Origin: a virus | Strand: one strand, 5' to 3' | Virus record (IMG/VR): IMGVR_UViG_3300025117_000526 | Coordinates: 1-40,232 of that record | DNA length: 40,232 nt | In this document: piece by piece, positions 1-7,783 of the stretch | Position numbering within the stretch: the stretch's first letter is position 1 | Layout: each line of letters opens with the position of its first letter | Notes under the pieces: generated by a model | What the model was told of the DNA's origin: nothing | The model's database searches: none | What the model saw: the letters and a program-made list of their open reading frames with translations, nothing else | Translations under genes and position numbers: made by a program

Positions 1-1621
1 TCATTCAAATTTTCTGATATGGGTTCTATTGAATAAGAATCATAATTACTTATTTTGTCCTCTTCATCATAAGCCATGTAAATATGTATAGGTTGTTTAC
101 TATTGATTATTCTTAATGCAGTTCTATGTATGATTTGTAGTATCTCACTATATAAATCATGTTTGTATATCATTTCTAATTTTCTATCCCTAAACCAATC
201 TCCATTATCACTTTCATTATTCATCATTAGATTATTTAAATCATTACCATAAAACGCAATAGCAAGACATTTATAATAATCAGCGTTCCTTTTGGTAAAC
301 AGGTTAAATATAATACTGATTTATCTTTTAAGAAGTTTTTACCAGTAGTATTTAATAAATTTATTCCTTTTGTTCGGTTCAAATTATCGTCAAAATATAA
401 ATGCTTATCTTCTTCCCTAATGGCTGATTCGCTTATGTATGTTCCTATATCCTTTTTTGTCGGTAATACAAATAGATCATTATGTATTTTATATAGTTCC
501 CTTATTCGTTTAGCAATTGCCTTTTGAGTCGTTTTATTCTCTTTGCTCCTGCTATACTTAGTAGTATTAATATTATCAATGTGAATAAATAATCTTGAAT
601 AATCATTTCTATTCTCAACTTGTTTCCATTCAAAATTAGATATTACATATTGTAGAGCGTTAGCCTTTGCCGTCCCATCAAATACTATCAGATTCATATT
701 TAAATTAGTATAATCTATTAATTTAGAAACAATTATCTTTCTGCCTATTTTACTGTATTCATAATCGTCTATTCGTCCGTATTTATCAATAGATAGAAGC
801 TGCTGAAAATGTTTTAATTTATTTAGTGATTCATATTTATTTATATTCCTTTCATGTTCTTTCATTTGTTCTAGTGTACTCAATAAGTTTTTACCTCTTA
901 TTGATTTATTGTCGTTTTCAGAAAAAAGGCTGGTTGTATGATCCGTTAAATTATCCGCTAATTGTTCAGATAGTAAGAACATAATATAAGACTTATATTT
1001 CTGTATCTGTATCGGTGTTAATTTTAACGGTTCTGCTAAATCTTCAAACCAGTCTAATATATTATTTATACTATTAATATCAAATATAACAGAGTCCACA
1101 AATTCGGGTTTTTCATCTATTATTAGTTTACGTTTAATTCTTTTTTGTTTCTTTCCTTTAATTGGTTTATTAGATGCAAAATTAGAATAGTTGTATAGTT
1201 CTCCAAAACCTAACGCAAGATTCTTCAATCTCTGGTGTTGAATGATAACTATTTGATACTTATGTAAATCAGATTCGTATAACCCTTTATTATCTGAATC
1301 AATATTAATGATAGCATTGGGATTAATCTTTGATACTTGATTATATATTTCATATGCTAAATGCTTTTCTTTAATGGCTAATAGTATTGGTTGTTTAGTT
1401 TCCTGTTTAATGATCCATTTAAGATATGATATTAATACAGTTGTTTTGCCGTGTCCCATTGAAGCGTCACATACTAACTTTAAATCTTGTTCATACTGTT
1501 GATCGTGAAAGGATAGCAATACATTTGCAATGTCATTAAAAGCTAACCTGTTTATATTTGTTGCGTGTGATAAGTCGGTAATGGTGCTGAATAGTTCATC
1601 TATACGTAAATCATTATTCAT
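1..1621 (-). CDS. P-loop helicase-like protein, frameshifted, cut by left edge
   Basis: The first 440 or so residues form an open frame with a Walker A-like GHGKTT near residue 57 and a Walker B-like LIIDEKPEF near residue 165, which suggests an SF1/SF2-type ATPase acting on nucleic acid. That frame stops at 236 after a tail unlike the rest (LLLRFMVMI). From about 300 leftward the -1 frame stays open to the window edge and reads as good protein (FTKRNADYYKC, then IHRTALRIIN, which resembles helicase motif VI). A one-base deletion near 290-300, or a sequencing error, best explains this. The ATG at 1621 follows a GGAGG site. The gene lies just downstream of the DUF5659-like gene and probably shares its promoter. 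The substrate is unknown. Confidence 0.6.
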
Positions 1622-1677
1622 TTATTTAGTTCCTCCATTTATAAATTATTAATATAGAAATTATTGAGAATATAAAA

Positions 1678-1848
1678 TTATTTGTATTCCTTTAATGCCT
1701 TGCTTAACTCTGGTGTAACTTCATAGCAGGAGAATATATTATTAGTTTTTAATTCCTTTGCTTTATGTAAGTATCGGAAACCCTTATCATATAAATACTT
1801 AGATAGTTCTTTACTATAACAATAGTATAGTTTAATATTATGATTCAT
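1678..1848 (-). CDS. DUF5659-like small protein (56 aa)
   Basis: This short frame starts at an ATG behind a strong GGAGGT ribosome site and encodes 56 residues. The pattern YYCYSKELSKYLYDKGFRYL followed by CYEVTPELSKAL is that of DUF5659-type small proteins, which are common on Firmicute plasmids and phages and have no defined biochemical role. It is the first gene after a near-consensus promoter and probably forms an operon with the helicase-like gene that begins 57 bases downstream. The family call rests on the motif alone. Confidence 0.7.
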   Translation of the reverse strand: MNHNIKLYYCYSKELSKYLYDKGFRYLHKAKELKTNNIFSCYEVTPELSKALKEYK

Positions 1849-1890
1849 TTGTGCAACCTCCTTTCTATTGTGAAATGGGTACTCTTATCC

Positions 1891-1919
1891 ATTATAGCAA
1901 ATTAGTGTAGCATGGTCAA
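1891..1919 (-). promoter_or_regulatory. sigma-A promoter for the 56-aa / helicase operon
   Basis: Read on the minus strand, TTGACC and a perfect TATAAT are separated by 17 bases. The start site would fall about 35 bases before the ATG at 1848. Confidence 0.8.
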
Positions 1920-2064
1920 TTAATGTTAGTATATTTATTTTAATTTGTTTGATTTATTTTTACTGGTGTTAATGATTAGATACAAGGAAGAATTTATTTA
2001 GTTAATAATTTAGCTATACAAAGTTGTATAGCTTTGTTTATTATTTGTATATGTATTGTATAAG

Positions 2065-2095
2065 ATGACATACAGTTTTCGGTGCATGTTATAAT
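2065..2095 (+). promoter_or_regulatory. extended -10 promoter facing a gene-free region
   Basis: TGtTATAAT is a perfect extended -10 box. ATGACA or TGACAT lies 18-19 bases upstream as a weak -35. Transcription would run rightward from about 2102 into a region without a plus-strand gene of useful length, so a non-coding RNA is possible. No intrinsic terminator for such a transcript was seen. Confidence 0.5.
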
Positions 2096-2329
2096 ACGAT
2101 TATCTAATTAAGTATGAATCTCTACTGGTCTGATATTGTATATGCAGCTAAGAATATATGAACATGATTTGATCAGGCTTGCTGGTTGAAATTTGTGCTG
2201 TAATTTGCATAATTGGAAGCAGTTTCCAGAATCGACTGTAGAATGAATCTTAGACTACTGTTTTTAGTGGGTATAGGGGGATATTTTACATTTATAGTTT
2301 ACATTTATTTCCATATTTGAAGCCTAGCA

Positions 2330-2757
2330 CATCTACTCACACACCTTACTTAATTTCCCATCCGACTCAATTTAAACTTATCCAATTCTCCCCTATCCTG
2401 TTGTCGAATCCGCTATCGTAATCATCCGATAACAACCATTGATAATCCTACATTCTTCCCCAATTATATTATCACTATTTTCACTCTAATTATCCCACTT
2501 TCCATCCTAAATTAACCTTAAACTCAATAGTACCAACACTTCAAACGATACCACACAAACCTGATCAATCCAATCCCCCTCATCCATCCACCTTAATAAC
2601 CCTCAATCCCTTACCAACTCTACATTCCTCCCACTAATCCAACTCAATCCTACCCTATCCTCGACAACTACTCACCCTATCCAATACTCCCCATATCAAT
2701 CAATAACCCTATACGATAACCAAATTTACCACCTAATTATTCCTAATTTATATCCAA
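2330..2757. other. G-depleted, C-rich tract in the gene-free stretch 1849-2807
   Basis: By eye count, bases 2341-2757 of the plus strand contain about 13 G (near 3%) while about a third of the bases are C. Whole lines such as 2461-2520 and 2581-2640 contain no G. Loose repeats of CCCTATCC, CTCAATCC and CCAATCC recur, so the minus strand is rich in GGATAGGG and GGATTGAG. No frame with a ribosome site was found on either strand. The rest of the gene-free stretch (1920-2330) is AT-rich, holds the promoter at 2065-2095, a small hairpin around 2214-2230 and two loosely similar TGAATCT...CTACTG segments, and is otherwise featureless. The function is unknown. Confidence 0.8.
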
Positions 2758-2777
2758 GGGGGCTATATTTCACATCA

Positions 2778-2810
2778 AAAATAAAAAGTACCGTCAATAG
2801 ACAGTACCTA
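2778..2810 (-). terminator. intrinsic terminator of the nuclease gene
   Basis: On the minus strand GTACTGTC and GACGGTAC pair (one G-U) around a UAUU loop and are followed by TTTTTATTTT. The stem begins at the stop codon of the nuclease gene. Confidence 0.8.
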
Positions 2811-3827
2811 AAAACAATCCTTATGATAAAACTTAATAACATCCTTACCTGCAGATTTACCATCTACCATAATCATATCTTCTTTATTTCCTTTAACTTT
2901 ACATTTGAAGCAAATTCTCTTTACTGGCTTATCAGATTTTACTTTACTCTTTTTGTTTGACTCAGATATTAGTTTACCCTTAACTAATTCGTTTTCTTCT
3001 TTAGTTATAATTACATTTACTTTCTTCTTAATCTCAAAATGATCCCTCAAAATCTTATTATCAATTGCAATAGTTATAAATTCTTCTTTTACTTTATCTT
3101 GAAGTTTAATTAAGTCTCTAGCTGCAATATTTTTACTATCCGCTCCAGCAAACTCGAAAAATTTATCAATAACTTCCTCATGGAGAAGATATTTTGATTC
3201 AGTTAGCCGTTGTTTAATATATTTATTTATCTCCTTAAGTCCATCATATATAGTTGGAACATGAATGTATTCTTCAAGTTTATTAAATTTCAAAGTACCA
3301 TTATAATCTTCAAAACTTTTAACATCTGAGTCACTGATTTCTAATAATACAATTCCATTATTCTTACAGAACTCAATTTTATTCTTTGAACAAGGGTTGC
3401 TGCTTTTAATTTCAAACCATATCTTATGTAAACCTTCATAACCAAATGATACATCTGGTCTGAAACTTGCCAAATGGGATGAATGATTTGTTTCTCTTCT
3501 AAAGTTGACATGAATGCAAGTTGAACAAGGTAACTCCTTAAACGCTCCATAATATCCGTTAAAATCACACTTTGGTTTCTTTTTTTTATTTCCATCAAAG
3601 TATTTCTTACAAGGTGATTCAGTGTTGCTGAATATAACATTAGAATTATAGTCCATTACAAAACTTTCTATGTGTAGAAACTCACCCTCATGAATTCCAG
3701 TAAATACTTCATATTCATTGTCATGTTGATCTATCACCTTTATCCTCTTTGATACAATTAAATCAAACAGTTTTTCCTTCGCTTCAATATGACTTTTGCT
3801 TTCATTTGTATTGAAATAATTACCCAT
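2808..3827 (-). CDS. PD-(D/E)xK-like nuclease with C-terminal zinc ribbon
   Basis: The 339-residue product has FRPDVSF near residue 123 and IWFEIKSS near residue 137. This spacing of an acidic residue followed by ExK is typical of the PD-(D/E)xK nuclease core, as in CoiA-like proteins. A conserved-looking hydrophobic strand (GIVLLEIS) follows. A CxxC pair (CFKC) and a final HxxC make a likely zinc ribbon, and further cysteines at CDF and CSTC may bind a second metal. The ATG at 3827 follows AAGGGGA. The gene stands alone between a terminator and a repeat-bearing intergenic region. It could serve plasmid replication, repair or defence; the sequence does not decide. Confidence 0.55.
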   Translation of the reverse strand: MGNYFNTNESKSHIEAKEKLFDLIVSKRIKVIDQHDNEYEVFTGIHEGEFLHIESFVMDYNSNVIFSNTESPCKKYFDGNKKKKPKCDFNGYYGAFKELPCSTCIHVNFRRETNHSSHLASFRPDVSFGYEGLHKIWFEIKSSNPCSKNKIEFCKNNGIVLLEISDSDVKSFEDYNGTLKFNKLEEYIHVPTIYDGLKEINKYIKQRLTESKYLLHEEVIDKFFEFAGADSKNIAARDLIKLQDKVKEEFITIAIDNKILRDHFEIKKKVNVIITKEENELVKGKLISESNKKSKVKSDKPVKRICFKCKVKGNKEDMIMVDGKSAGKDVIKFYHKDCF

Positions 3828-3892
3828 AAAAATTCCCCTTTTCGTCTATGTCTTAATTTTCGTATATAGTGTCAATATTTTTTGTAGATAGT

Positions 3893-3965
3893 GTTCATAA
3901 AAATTGAAGATGATGTTCATAATAATTGAATACCTTGTCAATTTTCTTATAGTAAAAATATGAAC
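3893..3965. repeat. direct repeats GTTCATAAWAATTGAA (iteron-like)
   Basis: Two 16-bp copies at 3893-3908 and 3915-3930 differ at one base and start 22 bp apart, about two helical turns. An inverted TATGAAC lies at 3959-3965. They sit between the nuclease gene and the 3' end of the Rep-like gene and could be iterons or an operator. Confidence 0.5.
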
Positions 3966-4020
3966 ATAATAATAGTATTAGATATAGAATTAGAATTTAT
4001 AGAAATATAGAAGTTATAAT

Positions 4021-4058
4021 CAGTACTTGGGAATGACAAACGAGTTGTATTCCCACTG
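4021..4058. other. strong hairpin beside the iteron-like repeats
   Basis: TGGGAAT, ACAA, TTGT and ATTCCCA form a stem with a single bulged base and loop acgag (4028-4055). Outer CAGT and ACTG can extend it. No T-tract follows on either strand, so it is not a typical terminator. A structured origin element is one possibility. Confidence 0.5.
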
Positions 4059-4061
4059 AAA

Positions 4062-4736
4062 TTAATCAAATTTATATTTCTCCAATTTATCAATCAAAGG
4101 ATAATATTTATTGGTATATTTAGTTTTTATTTCTTGATTGAATTCATCGTATTCACCAGTATAAGATAAGTCGCTATTTTCAATCTTAATTAGTTTGAGT
4201 TTCTTTAACTTTTCATTATACTCTGTGATTTTATTACGGTTAATTTTAGTTTCTTTTTCAATGAGTCTTATTCCAGCAAAACTAAACCAGTTGTCATAAG
4301 TTTTCTCATCACTTGAATCAGTCTTGCTTTTATTTCTGTTAATTCTTGATTCGTGATAATACATCAATCGCAGCCCTTCGTGATTAATTTTACCAAGCAG
4401 GTAATAAAGGTTAATATGTAATCGTGTAAAAGGTTCTTTTGAGATGTACTCTTCATTCAATTCAATTTCTAAGTTATCAGTTCTCGGTAATTCATTTACA
4501 TCAGTTAGGATTAATTTACTTTTGTATAAGTTTAGAATCATTTTCTTTAATGTTGGATTAGATTTTATTCCAAATTTACTCATGTATTGGTTATGATTAA
4601 ACTTAACTTTGACTGACTTTTGTTTGTCATGAAGTATCTTCAGATAATAGTAGAGCATAAACTCCTTTGAATTGATGTTAACCTGATCCTCATTTCTTAT
4701 TATGCAATCTGGAATATGTACCTTGTATTTGCTCAA
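4062..4736 (-). CDS. Rep-like winged-helix protein (putative replication initiator)
   Basis: The 224-residue product starts at a TTG placed eight bases after GGAGGG. Its N-terminal part (IPDCIIRN..., LYYYLKILHDKQ, then LKKMILNLYKSKLIL) looks like a winged helix, and a second helix-turn-helix-like segment follows (GIRLIEKETKINRNKITEYNEKLKKLKLI). Two winged-helix domains in a protein of this size on a plasmid-like element recall Rep initiators, but no diagnostic motif was recognised and a transcription regulator is equally possible. The nearby direct repeats and hairpin support a replication role. It lies 37 bases downstream of the small XRE gene and probably shares its promoter. Confidence 0.45.
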   Translation of the reverse strand: MSKYKVHIPDCIIRNEDQVNINSKEFMLYYYLKILHDKQKSVKVKFNHNQYMSKFGIKSNPTLKKMILNLYKSKLILTDVNELPRTDNLEIELNEEYISKEPFTRLHINLYYLLGKINHEGLRLMYYHESRINRNKSKTDSSDEKTYDNWFSFAGIRLIEKETKINRNKITEYNEKLKKLKLIKIENSDLSYTGEYDEFNQEIKTKYTNKYYPLIDKLEKYKFD

Positions 4737-4773
4737 CTTCTTCTCCCTCCTTTCTTTTATGGAATTATAGGCT

Positions 4774-4950
4774 TTATTTGTTTATTCCTAAGTATTCAGT
4801 CCACAGTATGTATTTATCAATTGGTATCTTCTTAGTTCCCTTTTCCATATATGTAACAAACGGCTTACTTACTCCCAGCACATCTGCAATAACTTTAGCT
4901 TGAATATCTAATTCAACCCGTTTCAACTTTAATTCTTTACCACTTAACAT
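4774..4950 (-). CDS. small XRE-type HTH regulator (58 aa)
   Basis: The 58-residue product is a bare Cro/CI helix-turn-helix: LKLKRVELDIQAKVIADVL, then GVSKPFVTYMEKGTKKIP as the recognition part. The ATG follows AAGGTGGTGAGA. It is the first gene after a promoter at 4991-5019 and precedes the Rep-like gene, so it may control expression of that gene and its own promoter, perhaps as a copy-number or lysogeny-type control. The target is inferred from position only. Confidence 0.8.
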   Translation of the reverse strand: MLSGKELKLKRVELDIQAKVIADVLGVSKPFVTYMEKGTKKIPIDKYILWTEYLGINK

Positions 4951-4990
4951 TGTCTCACCACCTTTATGATTAATTAGTTAACCTATTATC

Positions 4991-5019
4991 ATCTTATTAA
5001 GTTTATATAGAATAGTCAA
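4991..5019 (-). promoter_or_regulatory. sigma-A promoter for XRE / Rep-like operon
   Basis: On the minus strand TTGACT and TAAGAT are 17 bases apart. The start site would lie about 35 bases upstream of the XRE gene's ATG. Confidence 0.65.
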
Positions 5020-5036
5020 TATTAATTTATTTATTT

Positions 5037-5071
5037 TTAAAATAAAAAAGAATGAAGCTAATGCTCCACTC
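5037..5071 (-). terminator. intrinsic terminator of the ftsK-like operon
   Basis: On the minus strand GAGTGGAGC and GCTTCATTC form a nine-pair stem (with G-U pairs) around ATTA, followed by TTTTTTATTTT. It overlaps the stop codon of the 49-residue gene. Confidence 0.85.
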
Positions 5072-5207
5072 TGTCAATATAATATTCAATTGTCTGTTCT
5101 GTATTTAAATCATACTTAATCATCTTGCCTTCTTCTGTGACCGTGTAATAGATATGCTCACAATCCCAATCCTGTTCGTAGTTAAGTCTAATCCATTCTT
5201 TAGTCAT
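5058..5207 (-). CDS. hypothetical acidic protein (49 aa)
   Basis: A 49-residue frame (MTKEWIRLNYEQDWDCEH...) starts at an ATG behind GGAGGAGT and overlaps the last eight bases of the ftsK-like gene, which implies translational coupling. It ends in the terminator at 5037-5071. It is rich in Tyr, Glu and Asp, has no membrane segment and was not recognised. Tight coupling to the translocase suggests a partner or accessory role, which is inference. Confidence 0.65.
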   Translation of the reverse strand: MTKEWIRLNYEQDWDCEHIYYTVTEEGKMIKYDLNTEQTIEYYIDRVEH

Positions 5208-7461
5208 TCTGTACTCCTCCGTCTCTGTATTTTATTAATTCATCCTCATCAGCCAATACAACATACTTCCTACCCTCTCTACCTAACCATTCTTCATCAA
5301 CCAACTGCCTCATTAATTCCGTCACCTTGTTTATCCCTATTCCCATTTGCGACTGCAATTCGGATATTTTTGTTTCACCTGTCAGTGCTATAATTCTTTT
5401 CAATTGGTCAATTGGATCAACTGTTACAACTTCCTCTAACTCAATCTCTGGAACAGATACATCACTGAATACTTTCTTCAACTCGCTAACAACCTCAATC
5501 CATTCATCATCATCTAGTGTGATAATTGGTGATTGGAAACGTTGATACTGCTTAGAGAATCCCTCGATCTTCCCACAAGCATCTCCTCTGCCTAATGGTT
5601 CAAATGGAATACCCTTACCAAATACAGTCATATAATCGCTACTGGTTTCCAATTTAAAACTAATCCTAGATGGAAAGTTAATCTTAATTGCTCCGTCTAA
5701 TATATCTGCAGATGGTCTTTGTGTGGCTAGGATTAAATGGATACCTGCAGCCCTCGCTTTCTGACCTAATCGCTGAATGTAACTTTCCACTTCTGGATTC
5801 GTACCAATTAAATCTGCATACTCATCAACAACAACTACAATATACGGTAACTTTGTTTCTGCTTTCTTGTTGTAACCTTTTACATCCCTGTATCCACTTT
5901 TGGAAAGTAATTCATATCGTTTATCCATTTCAGTAGTCAGACAAGATAATAAATTGGATGCTTTTTTCATATCGGTGATAACTTCCCTTACTTGTGGAAA
6001 TCCAACATAAGGAGTTAATTCAACCATTTTAGGATCAATGAGATATAATGCTAATTCATCAGGATTGACATATAGGATTAGTGTTATTAGTAAACAATTA
6101 AGAAATACAGATTTTCCACTACCTGTCGCACCAGCTATTAGTAAATGTCTCAACTCTGACAAGCAAGCAAATAACGGATTCCCTATTACATCTTCACCTA
6201 GTATCAATGGTAAAGTGTGTTCCTTTGTATATTCTTGAAACTCTGGACTACTTAAAATTGACTTAAGGTAAATCAATTCAGTATCTTCACATGCAATGTA
6301 GACATTAATCGTTTCAGGCTTATCACCAATTTCAATACTCAATGAATCCTTACCTAATGCAGCCTTAATATTTTCTACATTCTTTTTAATGTCTGTGTAA
6401 TTCTTGTCACTCGGAATCTTAATTTCAATCTTCTGCAGTCTCGCTCCCCTTTCAATATCTGAAACTTGTAATGGCTCTTTGCTAATCTTTACTCTGCTAA
6501 AGGCTTGTTGAATCTGACCAACTATTTCTTGATCTATTTCTAAGTTTCGTTTTTCTTGGAATGGTAATAAATTCACTGCTTCAGCGAAATGATTATTCTG
6601 AATCTGCTTAATAAGGCTAGTCGGTTTATTTGTGCTAACAGGTGAAACAGTATCCACTTTCTGAGCTGAATCAGATAGCAAACAATACAATTCTGACTCA
6701 CTCAACAACTGATTGAGACTGTGAGAGGAAAAACACCTCCTATTTATTGATTTGAATAGGAAATTAATGTCCGAAATTGGTTTCAGGTATAATCTATTGA
6801 ACAAATTTAAATCGTTTAATATCCTATTTAAATCGCTAATAAACGCATGTTCCTTTTTTCGGTCAAATAATACAATTCTACATTCAAATCTGTAATTGTC
6901 TTGGAGGATTTTATTTTCTATTTCTTCGACTGGATCACGAGTGAATTGAAAGTTGCCAATTTTATTTAACACCTTAAGAAATTTATCCTGTATCTTATCA
7001 ATTGGTTTAAAATTGGTGAAATTATCGTTACCCTTTAGAAAACTTTCATATTGATTGATTGCTAACTCTCTCCAATTGTCCTTTCTTTTGCTTAATAAGA
7101 CCTGTAAAAACACTGGAAAATTACACTTTTTTGCTATATTTCTTAGTAAATCTGCGTAATTATTGGTGTCTAATGGCATAAACATTGGTTTTTCTAAAAC
7201 TAACTCAAATCCTATTGCATCCTTATCAAATTGCCATTCTCGCTTAACTGACTGATACGGAAACTTACTGAAGGAGGGGGAGGTAATATAGTTCTCAACA
7301 TATTCCCCTATTGAATACTGCTCTATGCTGTATATCCCTTCTGATATGAATCTTGAGTGTAGAATATCTTTGATTAGTTGTTGATTCACATCTTCAATTT
7401 CATAGGCATTGGAATATTCATTTTGCACTGGTGTCTTATTTAATGTAGAAAACATAGTCAT
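5200..7461 (-). CDS. FtsK/SpoIIIE-like DNA translocase
   Basis: The 753-residue product has an FtsK motor domain with Walker A GATGSGKS near residues 440-448, a Walker B strand IVVVVDEYADLI, the ATQRPSADILDG segment and a DYMTVFGKG segment. The end (KISELQSQMGIGINKVTELMRQLV) resembles the winged-helix gamma domain that binds directional DNA motifs. No obvious membrane helices precede the motor, unlike chromosomal FtsK/SpoIIIE, so it may be soluble or rely on partners. Roles open on a phage-plasmid are dimer resolution, partition, DNA packaging or conjugative coupling (TcpA-like). It has its own promoter facing away from the XRE gene at 7575. Confidence 0.85.
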   Translation of the reverse strand: MTMFSTLNKTPVQNEYSNAYEIEDVNQQLIKDILHSRFISEGIYSIEQYSIGEYVENYITSPSFSKFPYQSVKREWQFDKDAIGFELVLEKPMFMPLDTNNYADLLRNIAKKCNFPVFLQVLLSKRKDNWRELAINQYESFLKGNDNFTNFKPIDKIQDKFLKVLNKIGNFQFTRDPVEEIENKILQDNYRFECRIVLFDRKKEHAFISDLNRILNDLNLFNRLYLKPISDINFLFKSINRRCFSSHSLNQLLSESELYCLLSDSAQKVDTVSPVSTNKPTSLIKQIQNNHFAEAVNLLPFQEKRNLEIDQEIVGQIQQAFSRVKISKEPLQVSDIERGARLQKIEIKIPSDKNYTDIKKNVENIKAALGKDSLSIEIGDKPETINVYIACEDTELIYLKSILSSPEFQEYTKEHTLPLILGEDVIGNPLFACLSELRHLLIAGATGSGKSVFLNCLLITLILYVNPDELALYLIDPKMVELTPYVGFPQVREVITDMKKASNLLSCLTTEMDKRYELLSKSGYRDVKGYNKKAETKLPYIVVVVDEYADLIGTNPEVESYIQRLGQKARAAGIHLILATQRPSADILDGAIKINFPSRISFKLETSSDYMTVFGKGIPFEPLGRGDACGKIEGFSKQYQRFQSPIITLDDDEWIEVVSELKKVFSDVSVPEIELEEVVTVDPIDQLKRIIALTGETKISELQSQMGIGINKVTELMRQLVDEEWLGREGRKYVVLADEDELIKYRDGGVQND

Positions 7462-7502
7462 CTTCCTTTCTAAAAATAGTTAATATAATTATATAACTTT
7501 TT

Positions 7503-7531
7503 ATAATATTAAGTTGACTAATGTGGAACAA
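7503..7531 (-). promoter_or_regulatory. promoter of the ftsK-like gene
   Basis: On the minus strand TTGTTC and TATTAT are 17 bases apart. It overlaps the rightward promoter of the XRE-endonuclease pair, so a single regulator could act on both. Confidence 0.6.
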
Positions 7532-7534
7532 CTT
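7511..7534. promoter_or_regulatory. candidate operator AAGTTG-N12-CAACTT
   Basis: A perfect six-base inverted repeat covers the -35 box of the rightward promoter and lies inside the leftward one. It is well placed for autoregulation by the XRE protein encoded at 7575. Confidence 0.45.
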
Positions 7535-7542
7535 GCTATATT
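7514..7542 (+). promoter_or_regulatory. sigma-A promoter for XRE-endonuclease pair
   Basis: TTGACT and TATATT are separated by 17 bases, about 33 bases before the ATG at 7575. Confidence 0.75.
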
Positions 7543-7574
7543 ATAAGAGAGAACATAATTAAGGAGTGAAAAAA

Positions 7575-7781
7575 ATGTTAAAACCAAGGATAAAAGTAAG
7601 GCTAGCCGAGTTAGATATGAAGCAACAAAAATTAAGTGAGTATTTGGAGGTGACAAAACAGACAATGAGTTTATGGGTTAATGGTAAAGCAACACCTTCC
7701 CTCGAAACCGCTTTTAAGATAGCGAAGTTTTTGGATTGTAAAGTTGATGATTTATTTCTATTTGATGAAAGGAGAGATTGA
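7575..7781 (+). CDS. XRE-family HTH regulator (68 aa)
   Basis: The product is a compact Cro/CI helix-turn-helix: KVRLAELDMKQQKLSEYLEV, then TKQTMSLWVNGKATPSLETA and the typical tail KIAKFLDCKVDDLFLFDE. The ATG at 7575 is preferred over an in-frame GTG nine bases earlier because AAGGAG at 7561-7566 is then eight bases away. Its stop lies two bases before the start of the endonuclease gene. It probably represses its own promoter through the inverted repeat at 7511-7534, keeping the endonuclease low. Confidence 0.85.
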   Translation: MLKPRIKVRLAELDMKQQKLSEYLEVTKQTMSLWVNGKATPSLETAFKIAKFLDCKVDDLFLFDERRD

Positions 7782-7783
7782 GT

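Noticed and set aside
2330-2757. G-depleted tract as a diversity-generating retroelement repeat or a decayed gene
   Set aside because: No reverse transcriptase or paired variable repeat was seen, and no frame on either strand shows protein-like sequence over a useful length.
5154-6238. Plus-strand open frames of 66-82 codons within the ftsK-like gene
   Set aside because: They are antisense to a gene with clear Walker motifs and lack ribosome sites.
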